Shown here piece after piece: positions 51,401 to 61,042 of a stretch of 64,000 nucleotides of DNA. Each line of letters starts with the position of its first letter. Position 1 is the stretch's first letter. Source of the stretch: Petrosia ficiformis (Eukaryota > Porifera > Demospongiae > Haplosclerida > Petrosiidae); NCBI GenBank assembly GCA_947044365.1, contig OX345637.1:310001-374000 (forward strand). The letters are read 5' to 3'. The notes beneath the pieces are model-generated. The model was not told the DNA's origin. It made no database searches and saw nothing but the letters and a program-made list of their open reading frames with translations. A program made the translations under genes and the position numbers.

Positions 51401-51613
51401 ATTGAAAGTCACATGATCAGTAGAGTTGCTGCTAAAAAGCCAAATATCGATGTCCTAATAAAGCATTTCCTTTCTGATTTGGAGACACTAGAAGAGGTTG
51501 ATGAAATTAGAGACTATTTAGAAAAGTTTTTGTCTTTGCTCGATCGACTCGATGGTGAATCTGGAGATGTAGCCGACAAAATAAGGAGAAAAGCAGCCTT
51601 CTATTTTCAATGA
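45492..51613 (+). CDS. Coiled coil, ZU5 domain, possible UPA-like region and C-terminal helical domain
   Basis: Nineteen exons in consistent phase (mostly phase 1): 45492-45498, 45755-45912, 46436-46568, 46620-46682, 46733-46789, 46846-46980, 47034-47147, 47207-47350, 47418-47954, 47997-48065, 48112-48207, 49488-49562, 49610-49645, 49701-49766, 50241-50288, 50349-50446, 50515-50667, 50915-51116, 51276-51613; 842 aa. Residues 1-270 are mostly coiled coil. Residues about 283-405 match a ZU5 domain: WRDYGFKMHFPEGTIL, FQFPDGMELVSALYVISFP, VKLEIQHCVYL, FIEGGKFYTHSRYGMI. Next come four short Asp/Ser/Thr-rich exons that look duplicated (NETQSTSEDG, SETETTSQHG). Residues about 564-730 could be a UPA-like beta domain by position only. 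The last exon (about 730-842) is all-helical (VVILANEMIESHMISRV) and could be a death-fold variant. ZU5-UPA-death modules occur in UNC5, PIDD and ankyrins. A 747-bp transposon sits in the intron after 48207. Confidence 0.8.
46150..46335. mobile_element. Small foldback element in the ZU5 gene
   Basis: Arms of about 45 bases: GCATGGCTTCTCGGTGTGTA (from 46188) pairs with the complement of TACACACCTCGAAGCCATG (about 46292-46310), with further pairing outward (AGGTATATTATATGT / ACATATAATACCT). It lies in the intron between 45912 and 46436. Confidence 0.75.
48284..49030. mobile_element. MITE with 55-bp terminal inverted repeats and an internal tandem repeat
   Basis: Bases 48284-48338 (TACACTGTAAAAACGAATTT onward) and 48976-49030 are inverted copies with two differences. 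The interior carries three tandem copies of about 117 bp, each with TTATCAATAACAGCCTCTTT, GGTAGTAGGGTGTATATTGG and CATGATTAGTTTTTA. No coding capacity. It splits exons 48112-48207 and 49488-49562 of the ZU5 gene. Confidence 0.9.
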
Positions 51614-52197
51614 ATTAAACTTGATGCAAGCATATATAATTAATTTTATATCCTTTAAAAAATGTTTACATTTCTCCGAGTATTTTGTATTGTATGTACC
51701 TGCCATGAAACTCTGTAGTACTGCTGCTTACTCCATATTAAATAATAATAATTATAACTTTTATACAAATATGCCACCTATTATTATCATCAACTAATAA
51801 TTTTATATAATATAATTATAATATTGTAATTATGATTATATTTTTGTGATTAATGATATTACTGTTGACAAACTGCCATAGGTGAATAGTAAATTAATTA
51901 TATTCATATAAACAAATAAGGACATAATATAATTTCACATTATGGTAAACAATAATAATTTATAATACCAATAATCATGAATTAAAATATACTGTATATA
52001 TGAACAGACTATTATAATGAGTATACACACATGTATCATTATATTCTAAAAACAATGGTAAACCTACAGCAGTATATACAAGTGAAATAATGATAATTAT
52101 ATCTATTTGCACACTTCTAAAGCTTTACTGAGAATAAATTGTTAAAGCATATAGTAACTTCATCACCAATGCAATTGAAAAAAATTATGTTGTAGCA
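51614..52197. other. Convergent 3' regions
   Basis: AT-rich interval between the 3' ends of the ZU5 gene (plus) and the next gene (minus). No coding segments seen. Polyadenylation-type AATAAT/TTTATA words are present but not diagnostic. Confidence 0.5.
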
Positions 52198-53624
52198 TTA
52201 TTGAAAGACAATATTACCACATACAGATTTTCTAGTAGCTTCTTGATATCCTTGAGCAATAAGACATATCCCACCTAATTTTATACAATAGTTTGGCAAT
52301 TTTGAATTCTGTAGTGTATGTGGATTATAATAAATCAGATTAAATACACGTTCCATATACTTAGATTGTTGATCTATTTCCTGCTTTTCTAACTACACAA
52401 AAAAAGATGATAGATTATCAACAAGAAATTGCATACAAACTTTATCGATTTTCCTCCCAGTATGAAGGAAAACTTCCACATGACCATCTTTATAGCTATG
52501 TATAACCAAATCTTTCTGTTCTGGTTTAAAAGTGAATATAATGAAATTCCCTAATTCAGTCCTTTCATGTTGATCCTGGAAATACTGTGAAGGAAGGAAT
52601 AATCATGAAAACTATTTAATAAGATAACTTTATTGACCTCCAACATGTCCTTCTGATTTTTCCAAACGCTAAATTTAAAAGAAACGTTAAATATTATTCT
52701 GTCTTCATCGGAAGATCCTTCACAAATTACCATCTGACCAAAGTAGAGATCTAAATCAAGAGTTATGAAAATACTAAAAGCATCATTTAAAATGTTTCTT
52801 TAGCACCTTCATGCTCAAAATATAATGTTATCATTTTATTCACATATGTCCATTGTACTTCTGCATAAATAAATAGCAAGCAAATAATTAAAATGCTTCC
52901 AACATATTTTTAATAGTGATAAAATACCTGATGTACAAGTAAACTGTACATTTGGTTGCTTGATAGGATCACATCCTGAGATGTAGAAGGGAATATTATT
53001 GTTACTCTATAATAGTTGTATAATCCATACCTGGCGTATCGGTAGCTTTCAATATTTCTGTAATTATAAGAAGCCACAATAATAAAATTAATACATACAT
53101 TTACATGCAGATCTGTCACTTTACATGCATAATTATTAAAAGAATGCAGTATACAGCACTCGCTACAAATTCCTGTTTCATCACTAGTAGAGCATAACTT
53201 GTTACCATGTTGTTGCTATGTGTTGCTATTGTTACCATGTTATTTATATATTTCGAAGTTACAGTATGACCGGTTTATATAAATTCTCAGTTTTCTGGTA
53301 TATATAGTTGCAGATGTTGTTTACCATAGTAATGAAGTTATTGTGCATGCACAAAATTAATAATGGTGCACAGGCTAATAATACGCTGCCAAGTTTGAAA
53401 TGTAACCCTGCGCAGTTGGGAAAAATATGTATGTATGTCATGACAGAATTTAATATACATAATATTAGAGATTAAGTGTGTAAACCTCCAGTGCATGATT
53501 CATTATGAAAATTTATTCTATACAAAAGTATGTAGCGAATATGATATATAGATGTGCACATACATATGAAATAAAAAAGGCCAATGAAAATTGTTTCCTA
53601 CCTCTGTGTTTCTCCCAACTTCAT
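52198..53624 (-). CDS. Unrecognised 195-aa protein
   Basis: Five exons with matching phases: 53624-53602, 53057-52928, 52733-52638, 52584-52441, 52392-52198. The protein starts MKLGETQRNIESY and ends GNIVFQ. The middle alternates hydrophobic and polar residues in strand-like runs (YRVTIIFP, IIFNVSFKFSVW, GNFIIFTFKPEQKDLVIHSY, GHVEVFLHTG), then a short helical part (LEKQEIDQQSKYMERVFNLI). That suggests a beta-rich fold, but I recognise no family. An additional segment at 52800-52860 has splice-like borders but the wrong phase, so it was left out. The gene is convergent with the ZU5 gene. No transmembrane segment or signal peptide is evident. The consistent splice structure supports a real gene. 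Confidence 0.6.
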
Positions 53625-54229
53625 AATATTTTATAATAACACATGATTTATTAATTAATTATTGTTTTTTCATATAAGGAGCTTGTTAGGGTAATATAGC
53701 TACAATGTTATCCTCATATGAAGTAACAACCAAATTAATATTATTATTAGTAGTAATAATAATTTTACAAATGAGATTATTAGAATGACAAGCATATGAA
53801 TTTGCCATCTCCACCCACCTTAGATGAGTGAAGGCTGAGAAAACAATTTTACTTTGGCTAACTGAAGTATAAAGAAATGTCTATATCTTTTTGAACAGGT
53901 GCATCCATGCTTCATTAAAATGATGTTTAACCCTGTTAAACAAAGTTAATGTCCCACACGACTGCTAGCGCAGTAGAAGATGTAGGTGTGGTAGTCAATG
54001 AGCAGTACAGTCTAGGATAACCAGGGGCATGGTCATGCGTGTATGCATTGTACTATTGATCATTTGTTAACCACACCACATAAAAGGTTTATATTTGAAA
54101 TATATACTCGTGGGTGTGCATGGTTACAAGCAATTATCACTTTTCAAAATGATTACACAAAAAAGTGATAGACTGAAAATGAACTTTGAAATTGTATCAA
54201 TTATGAAAATTCTCAATGAATATTAAAGT
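53625..54229. other. Intergenic, no genes seen
   Basis: AT-rich, with no supported coding exons on either strand. It should contain the promoter of the minus-strand gene ending upstream at 53624. Confidence 0.45.
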
Positions 54230-54701
54230 GGATTGTGCATCCTGTAAGGTTTTGAAAGTTGAAAATCTTCTTCTCTTTATCTTCACCAGGCAGTGGTAGC
54301 TTTTCAATGGATTGAAGAATTGCAAGCTTGATGAGTAGCTGCAATAGAGTCTTCGGACAGTACGGTTCACCCGAGTGCTGTTTTGCCTCAACAATAAATC
54401 TACAGAAACTTTCTTCGAATCAGCTTTGTTCTATAAACGTGTTCTATAAACGTTCAACTTCGACCTCTGGCTAATCGTTACTTCTAACCCATTCCTTAAA
54501 TACATTCAACGCCCATCTTTGAGACCGCTCTGTATTCTTACTCATTGGCTTCACTTTTAATGATTGCATTTCTTGGTCTGAAGTTTTTGCAAATCTCTTT
54601 TTCAGTGGACTTGCACTGTTTTCTTCTTTTCTACGCTTCAAAGACAAAGAAAGACGCTTCTTCTTAAGTGAAGCTTCACTACTCCCGTCTTTTTCGGCCA
54701 T
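54230..54701 (-). pseudogene. Decayed tyrosine-recombinase (KIAA1958/Crypton-like) fragment
   Basis: The frame from 54701 gives 76 residues: a basic Lys/Arg/Ser-rich start, then RFAKTSDQEMQSL and SKNTERSQRWALNVFKEWV, a pattern known from the N-terminal region of Crypton-derived KIAA1958/ZMYM/QRICH1-type proteins. After a stop at 54471 the same strand continues, with further stops, into RFIVEAKQHSGEPYCPKTLL, which matches the next block of that family (RFV.E.RK.DG..YPP.TL). The catalytic part is absent. I read it as a dead transposon-derived copy rather than an active gene. Confidence 0.6.
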
Positions 54702-54779
54702 TGATCAATGAAGATGAAACTGAACTGTCTTCTACGTTCTTGTGAGAATGTGAGTATGTCTATACTGCGCATGCGCAAA

Positions 54780-54926
54780 AATGCAAAAATGGTGTCGTCA
54801 GAAATATAACCGTGATATATATCAGATATAACATGATTTTTCGATCTATATGATAAAATATAGACCTGGCAGCGAGAGCTATTGCTAAGATATCATTTAT
54901 AGACCTCAAAATCATGATATATATAT

Positions 54927-54982
<56 letters not shown>

Positions 54983-56217
54983 TATCATGACGAAGCCACC
55001 CTTCAAAGCTTCTAACAGTGCTATAAATGTGCTACATGCACCGTGGTTTGATATGTGCACTGTCTGGTTTGTGACTTCAGTATCAACATGATTTTAAATT
55101 TGAAGTCATGAAATATATTGGTTATGTCATGCCCACTCAGTGCAATATCAGGCTTACAATCACCTTGCGTGGCGTAACTGAGTGTTTAGTAATGGCAGGG
55201 CCAAAAAACTGATAGTCATAAAGCAGGGGGTGTGGGAGCACAGCCCTTCAGAGTAAAAAGACCAAACTGAGGGGAAATTTATGGCTGGGCCCAATTGCGG
55301 CTTTATTTCTGTCATGTTACACTGGTGCAAAGACTGTTCAAAAATGGTATACAAACACAGATCAAGATTTGAAATGACAGAATAAGTATTTGTATTAAAA
55401 AATCCTAAAAAATATATAATATATTCTATAAATTAAAAAAAATTCTGTAGGCCCATGTGGGCCCGGGTTGCATTACGCCACTGGATATAGCACTCATGGC
55501 ATGACATATATATATATATATATCTCATAATGAGATTCATAGCCCATACATTTCTATGGGGCGTGTAAGTTTATATTTCTCATATAAACCTCAAAATAGG
55601 TTGATATTTTAAAATATCAACCTTGTGAAACTCTACGGCGATTTCTTACGGACTCAATGACAATCTCTTGCAGGACAATCCAAGGTATGAATCTCATTCT
55701 AAAATATATCAGATATAACATGTTTCATCTGTCTATATGCGTTATATAAACCTGCCAACCCGGATGATATCACCCTCGGGTGATATCTTACCTCGTGACA
55801 GGTTTATATAATGCATATAGACCTCTGAAACATGTTATATATAACACACATATATATATATATATATATATCTCATAATGAGATTCATAGCCCATACATT
55901 TCTATGGGGCGTGTAAGTTTATATTTCTCATATAAACCTCAAAATAGGTTGATATTTTAAAATATCAACCTTGTGAAACTCTACGGCGATTTCTGACAGA
56001 CTTAATGACAATCTCTTGCAGGACAATCCAAGGTATGAATCTCATTCTAAAATATATCAGATATAACATGTTTCATCTGTCTATATGCGTTATATAAACC
56101 TGCCAACTCGGATGATATCACCCTCGGGCTACGCCCTCGGGTGATATCTTACCTCGTGGCAGGTTTATATAATGCATATAGACCTCTGAAACATGATATA
56201 TATAACACATATATATA
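54780..56217. repeat. Palindromic repeat family, two 348-bp tandem copies plus a diverged copy
   Basis: Copies at about 55524-55871 and 55872-56217 are almost identical, each starting CTCATAATGAGATTCATAGC and ending in ATATATAACACATATATA. Each contains an internal inverted repeat: ATATGCGTTATATAAACCTG pairs with CAGGTTTATATAATGCATAT around a GATATCACCCTCGGGTGATATC palindromic core. A diverged relative occupies about 54800-54990 (ATATATCAGATATAACATG), followed by a TA dinucleotide run. Confidence 0.85.
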
Positions 56218-56261
56218 ATATTATATATAATTGAATATTTAAAACTTTTAACATTATATAC

Positions 56262-58071
56262 CATTATCATCAATTTGTGGTTTATCAGAATCTATTCTCT
56301 GTTTGTAAATAGTGGTTTCTTCTCTATAATATTCTTCTATAAGGAAGATATATTTCATGATTACCAAGTATGATGGATATTCAAATATAACCCCTAGTAC
56401 AAATTAGTGTGATGGAAATAATACGTATGCTGTTAAATTGTGAATGAAATTTTGAAAAATCCACTATAATATTGGTCTTCCTAAATAGAGAATTATGATT
56501 GTTTTATTAAGTATACAAAAAGCCTACAGTAATTTGTTTAAAATTATGAAATCTTCAAGTAAAAAATGTGTTTAACGGAGTTTTTATTTACAGGTTTGAC
56601 AGAATCACATTACAAAGTTGTTTTATTATTATTATGTTCATTAATTATTATGTATGTTTTCAACATATCTGAGTACTTAATTGACACAAAAATAAAAATC
56701 AATGGGTGAATAGGGGAAGGAGTCAGTTAAAAATAGTAGTGAAACAGTTCTACTTTCCACAATAAATATAAGCATGTACATAATTATAATGTCTGGTGCA
56801 CCATGTCTGGAGAAACTATTCTTGATGAAGAGAGCAGAGAAGAATGTGACAAATCATGCAGTCCAATCAAATATGTTAAAGAGAACATTCATCTAAGAAT
56901 ATCACAGGAACCAAAATAATTCATTAGTTACAGAAACACACCAAAACAAACATTTGAAAGTTCAGCTATACTATATATGAATCACAATAATACCACTGTT
57001 TTTAAAAAGCATATAAACAAATTTGATTGGTCTGCTTGCTGTTCTGCAGAGTCAAACTGCATCATTAATAGATTCCCCAGATGTTACGTCCTTGTCTAAC
57101 ATATTATGGCATATGAGATGAATGTATGTATTATACCAACATGTTACAATTCTAAAATTACAATGTTTACCTGTCACACAGCTGTTTTTCATCTTTTTAG
57201 TAATCTCATCAAGTGTGGGAAGCTTTTCCAAAGCTTCCTGGACTACATTCAAGTGTTTAGGATTGTGCTCGGTCATTATGAGCACTTGAGTTAGTAATAG
57301 ATCAGCACCATCAACTCCTCCTTTCTCGAGAATGATCGCCTTTACATCCAATTCAATGATTTTCTTAGAAAATAGCTCCAATGTTAACGAGGACAGAGTC
57401 GGTTTACTGACAGTTAGTACTTTACATAGCTCTCCATGGTGTGATCTCAATACATCAAAGCTTATATTATTTATAGAACTCTTATCACTGGATTCTATGA
57501 AATAAATAATTATAATTATGTAGTGTATGTATAATTATTATATCACTGTCATTCCTATGATTCTATATGGCACAGTAATAGCAAAAATAGCTAATAAAAT
57601 GGAGTAGTAATATTTGTTTCTCCATAATCATTCATTTTGCTGGCATTGTTTCTGATATTGAGATAAAAGTATCACAGTGAAATCTTCCTGTACTTTCCAA
57701 TGCATTTGTATAGGAAGGCACAGTCATGTTCATTAAAATAAGATTATAATATTGATAATAATTGAATAGGTCATTATTATTTTAATGTTGAAGAAGTATT
57801 ACTGTAATCATGACATAAATTATTATAAAGTTGGATTTGCAGTATGAAGTGGTTTGGCTAACAAAAAGAAGTTTAACGGTAAAACTAAAATAACCTAGCT
57901 ATCTCTAAAGACTATAAGCTTCTTGTTTAAAAAAAGAAAAACTGATACAACGAATCCCTGACTTCGGATTGAAATCATTATAGCAGTTACAGAAATTCTA
58001 TGAAATCATGAAAACATGCACTATAATTATTATTACTAACCATGACCAGGATCTCCGGATGGTGATGCCAT
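56262..58071 (-). CDS. Protein with CARD-like (death-fold) helical domain, 3' end unresolved
   Basis: Exons 58071-58041, 57494-57171, 56336-56262 join in phase 1. The product begins MASPSGDPGHESSDKSS, followed by about 90 residues of predominantly helical sequence: FDVLRSHHGELCKVLTV, LSSLTLELFSKKIIELD, GADLLLTQVLIMTEHNPKHL, VVQEALEKLPTL. The spacing of hydrophobic residues and the LR..HGELC start resemble a CARD, but no diagnostic residue proves it. The third exon is charged (EEYYREETTIYKQ) and ends with a donor; no downstream exon was found in the repeat-rich 54.8-56.2 kb stretch, so the 3' end is open. Head-to-head with the VPS39-like gene. Confidence 0.55.
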
Positions 58072-58293
58072 TTCTACTAGGTCCGAAACGAGACGGTGGT
58101 TTTGTACGAGATTTGGAAATACCACAGTTCAAAGAGAAGAGGACTAACGCGTGACGTTTTCGGGGAATTTCAGTAGCGTATACACCCTTCGTCCGGATTC
58201 CCCAATTAGCTGAGTAGGCAGATCCACGCCCTCTTAATTCAGTGAGTCACACCCATACTAGACTACTAGAGAAACTACCTCTACTATAGCAAC
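58072..58293. promoter_or_regulatory. Bidirectional promoter between the CARD-like and VPS39-like genes
   Basis: The start codons at 58071 (minus) and 58294 (plus) are 222 bases apart. The interval is less AT-rich than its surroundings and has no TATA box. Role inferred from layout. Confidence 0.5.
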
Positions 58294-60214
58294 ATGGGGT
58301 GAGTAAATATAATTATGTGTATATGTATTAGAGTGATGTGATGTAAGTTATTCACGGATCATAAATGGGCATTAATTAGAACACATTCTCTCTCTCTGCA
58401 CAGGAAGTTATGTGTAGTTACTGTAGTAAGAATGAAGCTCATCTTCTTGCATATACAGGGAACAGGTAATGATATATTTTGGTTAATTGGATATATGGTA
58501 TACGTAGGCAAATGTGGAATTATTGGGAAAGTTCGAGCAGGCAAAAACGGAGTAGGTGAACCTGGCCCGCATAATTCCATCTATCTACGGTGTTCATCAT
58601 TTCTCTCATGTCTTATTCATCGTTCTACTTATCCATTATTATTTCATTATACCATTAGCTGATGGTGAATTATATTCTGCTAATCTTGTACTATTTGAAC
58701 ACACACCAGCTCTCCCTCGTACCAGGAATGTGTCCTGTTTTGCAGTGGACTGGCACAAGTTAAGAAGTAATGAAACTATTAATAGTACTTATTATTTTGC
58801 ACATAAATTCAACAATTTACTTGTTTATAAAACCTGTTTTTCAGGTTACCAACCACAGTTGAGAATATGTGTTGCTTTGAAGGAAAAGTTTCTTGTACTT
58901 TCATATCGGAATGAAAATTTTATTATCACTGTGAGTGTAGTATACAGTATAGATATATAAACAGATAGAAGATATGAAATGTGTAAGTGGACTTTTACTG
59001 TACAAGCATAATGTATAATTATAACTAGCAATGGTACAGAACCCTCACTATAAGTGTAAATGTACTATGTAATATTAGATGCAGGGGTGTGGATACAGTC
59101 AGTCTTACAGGACAATGTCCAATAAATCTAGTGAATGTTTGGTAAATTGAAACGGAGCTGTATACAAAGCACAGTATATATGGGGAGTAGGACAAGAGTG
59201 ATGAAAATGGGATAAAATGTCTGGCAGTTGGCTCACTATTTCCATACCCCTGATTAGACTATAGGTCTCTTGCAATAATTATAACAACTAACACAAAAAT
59301 TGGTTTGTAATGGACATTTTTTCTATTGACTTGTTTGTAGGATGAATTATCTCTCCCCCAGAATGCTCGTTCAGTATCCTGGGTAGGGGATGGTTTGATT
59401 GTATGTATCAAGAAAGATTTATATCACTTAACAGTAAGTTAATTAATAATGAATATTACTATAATAATTATAGTGTTAAAAATGTGAAAATATAAAATGA
59501 AAAAAAATGATCAATTTTAACATTACCAAGTGTATATGTATATTGTTACTTTACTGAATACAGTACACATGTATTTTATACACCCCATGTGCAAATGCAC
59601 TACATGTACTGTATTGCACTGTACTGTTATGTGCTGTACTGTATATACTGTACTCTAATATACCACTGTATGACCCATAATTATGGTGATATTTGATTGT
59701 ATTATAATAGCATTAATCAGTTATTAATTTTTAATAACTTAATCCTTTAACAGCTAGATGGTGATTTTGTCTATTAGTCAAAACAGAAGTGAACCTGTTT
59801 TGTTACCAATTACTAAAGGAGAGAAACATGAACTACTGGTACTAAAAGATGAAAAACAGGTTTGAAATGAGATTACTTTATTACTTCAATTGTGGAAAAA
59901 TGAAGTATTAAAATGATCTTATGAATGACGACAGTACTTAACTGTGTATATATTTATTGTACATGTATGTTTTAATTAAATGAAGTTTAACTATTAATAA
60001 TTATTCTATAGATCAGTCTTGATAAAGATGCTAAGCCCACACAGAGTATAGCACTGGTTTGGTCCGACATGCCGCTATGTATAGAACATGTGCATCCATA
60101 TATATTAGGAGTATTATGCCTTTATGCATGCAGATGTTGTATAAACATCTATTTAATTATGATAACACACTTATATACAAATATACAACAACAATTCTGT
60201 CTCCCTTGCCTTGT

Positions 60215-60250
<36 letters not shown>

Positions 60251-60375
60251 AGGTATGGAGCTAAAAGCTGTTGTAGAGAAGTTTCAAGTTCAGAGTTTTA
60301 AAATGGCAGAGACAATGAAAGATCAAGTGAAATCCATAATAATAATGACAGTACTAGCTAATGAAACACATGCAG
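58294..60375 (+). CDS. VPS39/TGFBRAP1-like CNH-domain protein, partial
   Basis: Exons in phase: 58294-58298, 58404-58465, 58659-58766, 58845-58930, 59341-59433, 59758-59859, 60012-60110; a further similar segment is at about 60251-60375. The ordered matches to the CNH domain of VPS39 are LRICVALKEKFLVLSYRNEN (VPS39 has LRMCVAVKKK...), then LSLPQNARSVSWVGDGLIVC with KKDLYHL, then IALVWSDMPLCIEHVHPYIL (VPS39 has ALNWTDIPVAMEHQPPYII). VPS39 is a HOPS-complex subunit for late endosome/lysosome tethering. The first part of the CNH domain and the whole clathrin-repeat and RING-like C-terminus are missing. The last junction does not keep phase as I can place it. Either a gene fragment or a shortened paralog. 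The CT run at 60214-60249 is the polypyrimidine tract of the last acceptor. Confidence 0.55.
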
Positions 60376-61042
60376 GTTAATGTCAATAATATTAATTGTA
60401 ATCGTAGCATTGTAGTGTTAAATGTCACAGGGCTGACAATTCCAACATACAGCATGTGGTATAACCACAGCAAGTACATTGCCACATCTTAGAAGTGGCA
60501 CTGGCCCGGTGGCATTATGTGTAATGTTGACACTGATCACATCAAGATGGCATTGAACAATATGATCACTTAAACATTCACTTCCTTTTAGAGGTTGCTA
60601 TATAAATTCTTTCTTGTATATGTATGCTTCATTATACCTTAGGAGATGATTAAGAGACAGAAATGGAAATGGTAACAAGGAACTAATTAAGGAGATACAT
60701 TGTTCACACATGACTCCTCCTCATCATTAGAGTTGTCATTAGCATATATCTCTTACTTTCTGATTTGCAAACTTCCATAATAATTCCTACCACCTCATCT
60801 ATTGCAACAGGTAAGGAAAATATTGTCTGTCCAATTTTTTATTGTTTGTTCAAAGGGAACTTGACTGACAATGCGGACTGTATGACGTTATTGTGATGAT
60901 ATATATCAAGCCTGAAGCTAAATGAAGGATGATAATAAACACTGATGTCATGTTTGACCACGTGGAGTTTAGTTACAAACTTCATGTTTACTTAATTATG
61001 ATTAATTTTGTATCTGTTGAAATAAATAAATTTAATAATAAT
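60376..61042. other. Intergenic, no genes seen
   Basis: No exons continuing the VPS39-like gene could be found, although the last segment ends at a donor-like CAG/GTTAAT. AT-rich and non-repetitive at this scale. Confidence 0.45.

Noticed and set aside
52800..52860. Apparent exon of the orphan gene (VQWTYVNKMITLYFEHE)
   Set aside because: Needs phase 1 at both sides, while the flanking exons join directly in phase 0.
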